A stretch of 64,000 nt of DNA from Petrolisthes cinctipes (taxonomy: Eukaryota; Arthropoda; Malacostraca; Decapoda; Porcellanidae), in NCBI GenBank assembly GCA_033782935.1, contig JAWQEG010000498.1, positions 2,501 through 66,500 on the forward strand, in the 5' to 3' direction. The notes under the pieces were generated by a model. It saw only the letters and a list, made by a program, of their open reading frames with translations, was not told the DNA's origin and searched no databases. Positions 59,401-64,000 of this stretch are shown piece after piece (the stretch's first letter is position 1; every line of letters starts with the position of its first letter). The position numbers were made by a program, and so were the translations under genes.

Positions 59401-60285
59401 ATATATGGTGAAGAGGAGTATGCAGTTTCATCAGTTCATCAATATGGTACAAAAAATATTGCCTAATACAGTACAGTACTGTATATTGTTGTCTTCCGTC
59501 ACACATGCAGATTTACCTGGTAATCCAGAAAGTATCTTCTCATTGTAAGGCTACGGTAATTGAAATATGTTCAGTTGTAGATAATTGTTTCTTTCTACCT
59601 GCTCATTTCTGTGACTAATGCCTGACCCTACTTGCAGTGACAAGGTTGGTGACTACAACAATTGTCGTAATATCTTGGAAGAACTCGGATTCAACGATGC
59701 AACAGATGCTGACTGTGCCAATGTACGGTATGTGTGTACTTGTGTGTCTCGCCGTGCTGCCTACCTAGCAGCAGCTGGTGTTGCTGTTCTCCTCAATCGT
59801 ATTAATGAAGAAAGCGTCACAGTGGCTGTAGATGGTTCAGTTTATCGGTTCCATCCTCACTTCCATAACCTCATGGTGGAACAGATATCACATCTTATAA
59901 AACCAGGCATCAAGGTGAGTGTTGAATTGTTATTTCATGTTTTTACAGTGGTATGATCCTTGTTATGCATGAGTGAGGGAAGTCATGAATATATTTTAGG
60001 GGAGGGAACAGAGGGGAAGGTCATTAAAAACTCTCATGCAGTAAACATAAATTCATATTGTACTCTTGGTGCATATTTTTTTATAAGTGATAATGTCTCT
60101 GCCCCAGATTGTGTGCATTATAGGTGATTCTTCTTTTTGTGCAAATATTATATTTTAAATTTATTGTACTAATTCTATTGATTTTCATCACCCAACAGTT
60201 TGACTTGATATTGTCTGAGGATGGAAGTGGTCGTGGAGCTGCTCTTGTGGCAGCTGTGGCAGCACGCACTGATGCCATAAGATAG
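53330..60285 (+). CDS. HK: Hexokinase, copy 2 (exons 2-10 only; no own first exon seen)
   Basis: Second complete set of hexokinase exons 2-10: 53330-53492, 55903-56039, 56541-56756, 57555-57734, 58002-58028, 58435-58547, 59098-59253, 59638-59914, 60199-60285. Exon lengths, phases and splice sites match copy 1, and all catalytic motifs are intact. By my reading 15 of 451 residues differ: five in exon 2, two in exon 4, three in exon 5, one in exon 7 and four in exon 10. The duplicated unit begins within intron 1 of copy 1, so it brought no start codon, and exon 2 has lost both of its Met codons. Expression would need a first exon from copy 1 or a new one. It could also be an unexpressed duplicate or an assembly-retained haplotype. 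Confidence 0.85.
53709..53885. mobile_element. TTAA MITE, family A (unit 2)
   Basis: TTAAGGGGATAGTATACTA, GATTCCTCGAATGTATGCC, AATAGTTTGGCAAGATCAGT, ending in a C-rich tract. Confidence 0.7.
55028..55448. mobile_element. Inverted-repeat element, possibly hAT-like MITE
   Basis: About 26-bp inverted ends: AAAGCCCCGTCCACACTG at the left and CAGTGTGGACGTGCCTTT at the right. No coding capacity; the interior contains GT repeats. Present only in unit 2. The target duplication is unclear, so the superfamily is uncertain. Confidence 0.65.
55449..55615. mobile_element. TTAA MITE, family A (unit 2)
   Basis: GTTAGCAAATTTGGAGCAAC, an A/T-expanded middle with poly-T runs, ATGTACCAAAGGTATAAG, CTTAATTAA. 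Abuts the element ending at 55448. Confidence 0.65.
55903..56039 (+). CDS. HK: Hexokinase copy 2, exon 3
   Basis: Identical to copy 1 exon 3, including the donor GTGAGT and the downstream repeat of the exon end at about 56133-56169. Confidence 0.93.
56541..56756 (+). CDS. HK: Hexokinase copy 2, exon 4
   Basis: Sugar-binding signature intact. Differences from copy 1 are R to Q after TKGF, I to V in LLKQAV, and one silent change. Confidence 0.93.
56948..57403. mobile_element. Tc1/mariner-type MITE (456 bp) in hexokinase copy 2
   Basis: Same family as 45097-45566, with near-perfect CAGTCGGC... terminal repeats and TA target duplication. It sits in intron 4 of copy 2. Copy 1 has the intact empty site CTGTACAC at about 35350-35356, so it inserted after the duplication. 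Confidence 0.9.
57555..57734 (+). CDS. HK: Hexokinase copy 2, exon 5
   Basis: Catalytic NDTTGTL and [10 protein letters not shown] intact. Changes are H to Q, V to I and N to D (EDRDDPPQ). The preceding intron carries a 456-bp MITE that copy 1 lacks. Confidence 0.93.
58002..58028 (+). CDS. HK: Hexokinase copy 2, exon 6 (27-nt microexon)
   Basis: DDESEAVKG, identical to copy 1 with the same splice sites (CCAAAG, GTAAGT). Confidence 0.75.
58435..58547 (+). CDS. HK: Hexokinase copy 2, exon 7
   Basis: One residue change (YDNNV for YDNNI) and one silent change from copy 1. NTEWGAFGD is intact. Confidence 0.93.
59098..59253 (+). CDS. HK: Hexokinase copy 2, exon 8
   Basis: Identical to copy 1 exon 8 over all 156 bases, with the same donor and acceptor. 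Confidence 0.93.
59638..59914 (+). CDS. HK: Hexokinase copy 2, exon 9
   Basis: Protein identical to copy 1. Only three silent differences in 277 bases. Confidence 0.93.
60199..60285 (+). CDS. HK: Hexokinase copy 2, terminal exon 10
   Basis: Ends in TAG at 60283-60285. Four residue changes in 28 (M to I, T to A, I to T, A to D), made by six base changes with no silent ones. The DGSGRGAAL motif is retained. Confidence 0.93.
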   Translation, partial: FDLILSEDGSGRGAALVAAVAARTDAIR

Positions 60286-61354
60286 GTTCAGTCAGACCTT
60301 TGAGATGTGGACTACCTGGAAGCTGTGTCACCTCTTGTGGCTTTTTAACCAATGTGTATGACCTGGTTTTGAGTGTGCATGTGAATGCCATTGTGTTTGC
60401 AGTGAATAATACTGTATACAAATAGCAAAGGATGTTGATTAGTGTTGATTACTCATGTTATTGTTTGTGGCACGAGTAAAATGGTTGTTTGTTTAAACCG
60501 CGTGTGGGTGTTGCAGGACACACCTCGCTTATGGCACGCTAGTTTGTATTAGGGAAACTGGCTGAGGTGGGCAGCCAGACTGTCCAGACAGTGTGTTTCA
60601 TTATATTTCATGTTACCAGTGTAGAGGACGCCTATGTGGCGTCCATATTTGAACGAATTCTGCCCAACGGTTGACTTTTCACAATGATTTTTCCAAAATT
60701 AGGACTCCAAAGTGACGTCCGTGAATGAACGTTGTTAATTTTTTGTATTACTTGAAGGAGTGAAAGTGGTATGTATTGTATATAGGAAAGAAGTAATGGA
60801 GACCACTTGATGTTTGTCGGTTTACGGAAAAGCAATGTTAACTTTTTTCTCAACAAAACTGCCAGGTCTGCATCATACCAAAAGTTAAGGTTGAGAAGGG
60901 TAACTAATAGTCATCCTGTCTATTACTGTACCTCTAATGCTAGTAACATAAATAGAAATGGATTTCAAGGTATAAAATCCCTGAAAGTTAATATATGTTA
61001 GTACAGTACAGTACTGAGTACTGAATTACTTCAGTACTCTCATTAGTCCAGCAATCATCTTACATTATGTCTGATGGAATTTATGCAGCTGCAGTGCTCA
61101 TTGTTCCCCACACACAATATCCAGGATTAGCCAATTGTACACTCTCCTTTCACAAGCAAAGCTTAATTCGCAGGCTTAACAAATTTATGAATGGATTGTT
61201 ACTAATGGTTGTAATTAGTTCTCTATATATGTGTACTGTATAATGTAGTATGGTACAGTATATACATTGTTATATATGATGCTATGCACATGAGGTAGCA
61301 TATGTAATGAAAAGAATGTGTTGAATAATATTGTCAAAACAATAGTACTTATCT

Positions 61355-62268
61355 ATCTACCTATAGCTCTGACGCCTCGTTCCCTCCGGGAACTCCCCCC
61401 ACGGCAGAAAGTGTCTCCAGTTCTCCCTGTTCCAACACTCCCTCCTTACTTGTTCAAGCCCTCCTCTGCCCCTCACGTTTCTCTCACTTACATACTCTTC
61501 CACTCTGTTCTGCCATCTAACCGGAGGTCTGCCTCTCACACCAGGTCCCACAACTTCACTTCCATACACCTTCTTCACAAACTCCTCACTTTGCATTCTC
61601 TCTACATGTCCAAACCACCTCAATGAATCACGTTTCACTCTCTCAACCACTCCACACTCAATGCCAATTGCCTTCTCACTCAAACCGCATCTCTCATACA
61701 CACTCTCATTACTTTCTCCATCCCACCTTGTAAGTCCACATGCTCCTCTCAAGTAACTCATTTCCACAGCACCTATTCTAGACTGGTGAGCCCTACTCCA
61801 TGTCCATGTCTCCGACGCATATGTCAGTGTTGGCAGGATTATACTATTTCGTAGTCCTCTTTTCACTTCCATACTCACACTTCTACCCTTCATAATCCTC
61901 CCCAGTGATCCTATGACTTGTCTACCCTTCAATGCTCTCTCCCTAATTTCTCCTTCCATGTTTACACATAACTGTACCCAGGTACTTAAACTCCTTCACT
62001 TCCTCCATCCTCTCACACTTCATCCCAGTTGGTACAGCCACTCTGTAAGGTGTAGCAAAGTCAATCACTTCAGTTTCTGCTCTTTCAAATACCATCACTG
62101 TACTTTTACCCACATTCACCTTCAGTTTCCTTCGTTTACACACAGACTGAAATTCGTCCACCACTCTCTGTAAATTCCTTTCATTCTCGGCCATCAGCAC
62201 AGTGTCATCCGCAAACAAACTTGCCACCAGGAACCAATTTGCTTCATTCAGCCTCAACTGAAAATCAT
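61355..62268 (-). mobile_element. RTE-like LINE, second copy in unit 2
   Basis: Minus-strand ORFs carry LFADDTVLMAENERN, VNVGKSTVMVFER and a long C-terminal ORF (61357-61959) with ILPTLTYASETWTW and LRWFGHVERM. It lies where unit 1 has about 500 bp of unrelated sequence (roughly 41400-41895), so insertion came with loss of target DNA. TATC-type repeats mark the 3' end near 61350. Confidence 0.85.
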
Positions 62269-63636
62269 ACACTCAAACATTGTGCTGTGATATACAACAT
62301 CACTGACTTGAGAAATGATATTTGGCATTTGCACAACCTGTGTATATCAGCTATAACTTAATGTACCCCAGACATTAAAATAGTATATGAATGCACCCTG
62401 GGAACTGCACAGTATTCGGTTGTACACACAAATCCATGATAAAGTGTATATGATGCATGTTGTTGGGGCAGCTGTGTTTATGTCAGCAGTACCATACAAT
62501 ACATTAGAAACCATCCCTGAAAGTAACCAGTACTGTACAACCTTTTGAAATTTCCAACATGGAGCCAGCTTATGTAGTCTCTTGGGTTCATGACACTCAT
62601 CTGAGCCTAAAATTACTACTATAATTGCCTCTTGATAATAATTTTAAGATAATATGCAGTGATTACTAAATATAAATAAATACAGTACATAGTACCACAC
62701 ATCAAAATGCAAAAGCCACCATACTCGATATATCAGGGATCTGAAATAAGTCTACCCTTTGACACTAAGTTGGCTCCTGAATAAAACAAAAAATACTGTA
62801 GGTTGTGCACCATTGATATATACCATGTACTTGTGTGTCCAACTATTCCTTGAATTATGGGAACAAGTTAAATCTAATGCAGTCCATAGTGCTTCTCAGT
62901 TATAATTTTTTCTGGCAGGAGTCATGAGCTTTTAGTGTATACTGGTGTGTAAGTTATTTGTGTACCACGGACTAGTAAGGCTTCCAACTTGGAATTTTTA
63001 TGTTGCTGAATCTCAAGAGCATTTTTATTTTTTGTTTGATCATCTACATTCATAATGTCAGCCATTTGTTGTATTGTTCACCAGATTCATTAATCAGCTT
63101 TAATGTATGCATGACAACAACTGTGTACTTCATTAGGAAGGGAAGAGGGACTACTGGATGTGTTCTGACTTCTGGTATGTATATAATGGAATGAAGGAGC
63201 AGGAACTAAACCCTACCATGGTTATTGCTGGACATGATATCACCTGGTATGGATAAAGTCATATACTTCACTGCAAAGTGAAGTACAAGCGGTCCTGTAA
63301 ACAGTTCCATTACAAGTTCTGTGCTTGTAAAGTCAAATTATAGATAATTTTCATTTATTTCTATTTATATAATGGCACAATTTCTTATCAATGTAATATG
63401 TAAATAGGAGGAAAGCTGAGGATGAAATTATTTCTGTAATATAATTTTAAAAAACTTAATCTTTTGTAGAAAGGAAATATATATACAATAACAAGATAAT
63501 AGTTTCAATTTCTTTCCTTACACACGTTATTAGAGAAAACTTTGAATGCCCCAGCATTGTGTGCAGTACAAATGACCACATTCTTCCCTCATACTTTCAT
63601 TAGTTACAAGTTAGTGAGGCTGAAGGGATGTATGTA

Positions 63637-63871
63637 CAGTCGCGGTCAATAATGATCATCCACATATGGGTATCTCAAACAATTTATTGTCTAATGTTTT
63701 CACGTTCACATATGATGTTATTGTTTTAAATAGTGCGTAACTGCTTGTATTAAATAAAAAGATGGTTCTTAACCTATTTATTGGAAACTTTATCAGCTAA
63801 GGAACAGAGGGAATCTGTCAAACTCTTACGTGAGTTACTCCTATATGGATGATTATATTTGACTGCGACTG
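63637..63871. mobile_element. Mariner-type MITE, CAGTCGCGG ends (unit 2)
   Basis: Ortholog of 43292-43526 in the duplicated unit, 235 bp, with TA flanks and matching inverted ends. Confidence 0.8.
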
Positions 63872-64000
63872 TACAGTACATACTGTATAGGATAGTCTGT
63901 CAGTATATGGCATCCACAAGTAAACTAAAGTAGAGTGCCATTGCAGAGCTTCAATAGCAAAAGATAAATGTATTCCAGCCACATTATCTGCTACAGTCCC

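Larger units (their letters stand above)
48706..64000. repeat. Tandem duplication unit 2 (runs off the window)
   Basis: Starts at 48706 with the same sequence as 30241. Position 64000 corresponds to about 43650 in unit 1, so roughly 5 kb more of unit 2 is expected beyond the window. It differs from unit 1 by LINE remnants at 49.4-53.2 kb, MITEs at 55.0 and 56.9 kb, and an RTE-like LINE at 61.4 kb. Confidence 0.85.

Overview
The window is eukaryotic and almost certainly from an arthropod, most likely a decapod crustacean. It has spliced genes with GT-AG introns, AT-rich noncoding DNA, many long dinucleotide microsatellites, non-LTR retrotransposons, many short inverted-repeat elements and degenerate AACCT (arthropod telomere-type) stretches. 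The decapod assignment rests on my recollection of the LINE and repeat families and is softer than 'arthropod'.

The main content is a hexokinase locus on the plus strand. Copy 1 has two possible first coding exons, at 2042-2236 (1a) and 26016-26030 (1b). Either joins in phase to exons 2-10 (31534-38236), giving 516 or 456 residues (463 if the inner Met of 1a is used). A second full set of exons 2-10 lies at 53330-60285. All nine exons of both sets have canonical splice sites, matching phases and intact catalytic motifs. By my reading the two shared parts differ at 15 of 451 residues.

Layout: 1-2 kb holds a candidate promoter with CCAAT boxes, an octamer and a perfect CRE. From 2.2 to 31.5 kb is intron 1, filled with microsatellites, minisatellites, TTAA-flanked MITEs, a 5'-truncated LINE, SINE pieces and possible internal promoters. 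From 31.5 to 38.2 kb are the copy 1 exons. From 38.3 to 48.7 kb is 3' flank with MITEs, a SINE, an RTE-like LINE and two minus-strand exons of an unrecognised gene. A direct tandem duplication joint lies near 48,705/48,706: sequence from 48,706 onward repeats that from 30,241. From 48.7 to 53.3 kb are nested LINEs, from 53.3 to 60.3 kb copy 2, and from 60.3 to 64.0 kb the repeated 3' flank, which runs off the window.

The duplication starts inside intron 1, so the copied unit carries no first exon. Both in-frame Met codons in exon 2 of copy 1 are also lost in copy 2. Copy 2 must therefore borrow an upstream first exon by long-range alternative splicing, use a new one, or be a pseudogene. A false haplotype duplication in the assembly is the main alternative. 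Apart from hexokinase and the two minus-strand exons I see no convincing host protein gene, and I recognise no tRNA, rRNA or CRISPR array.
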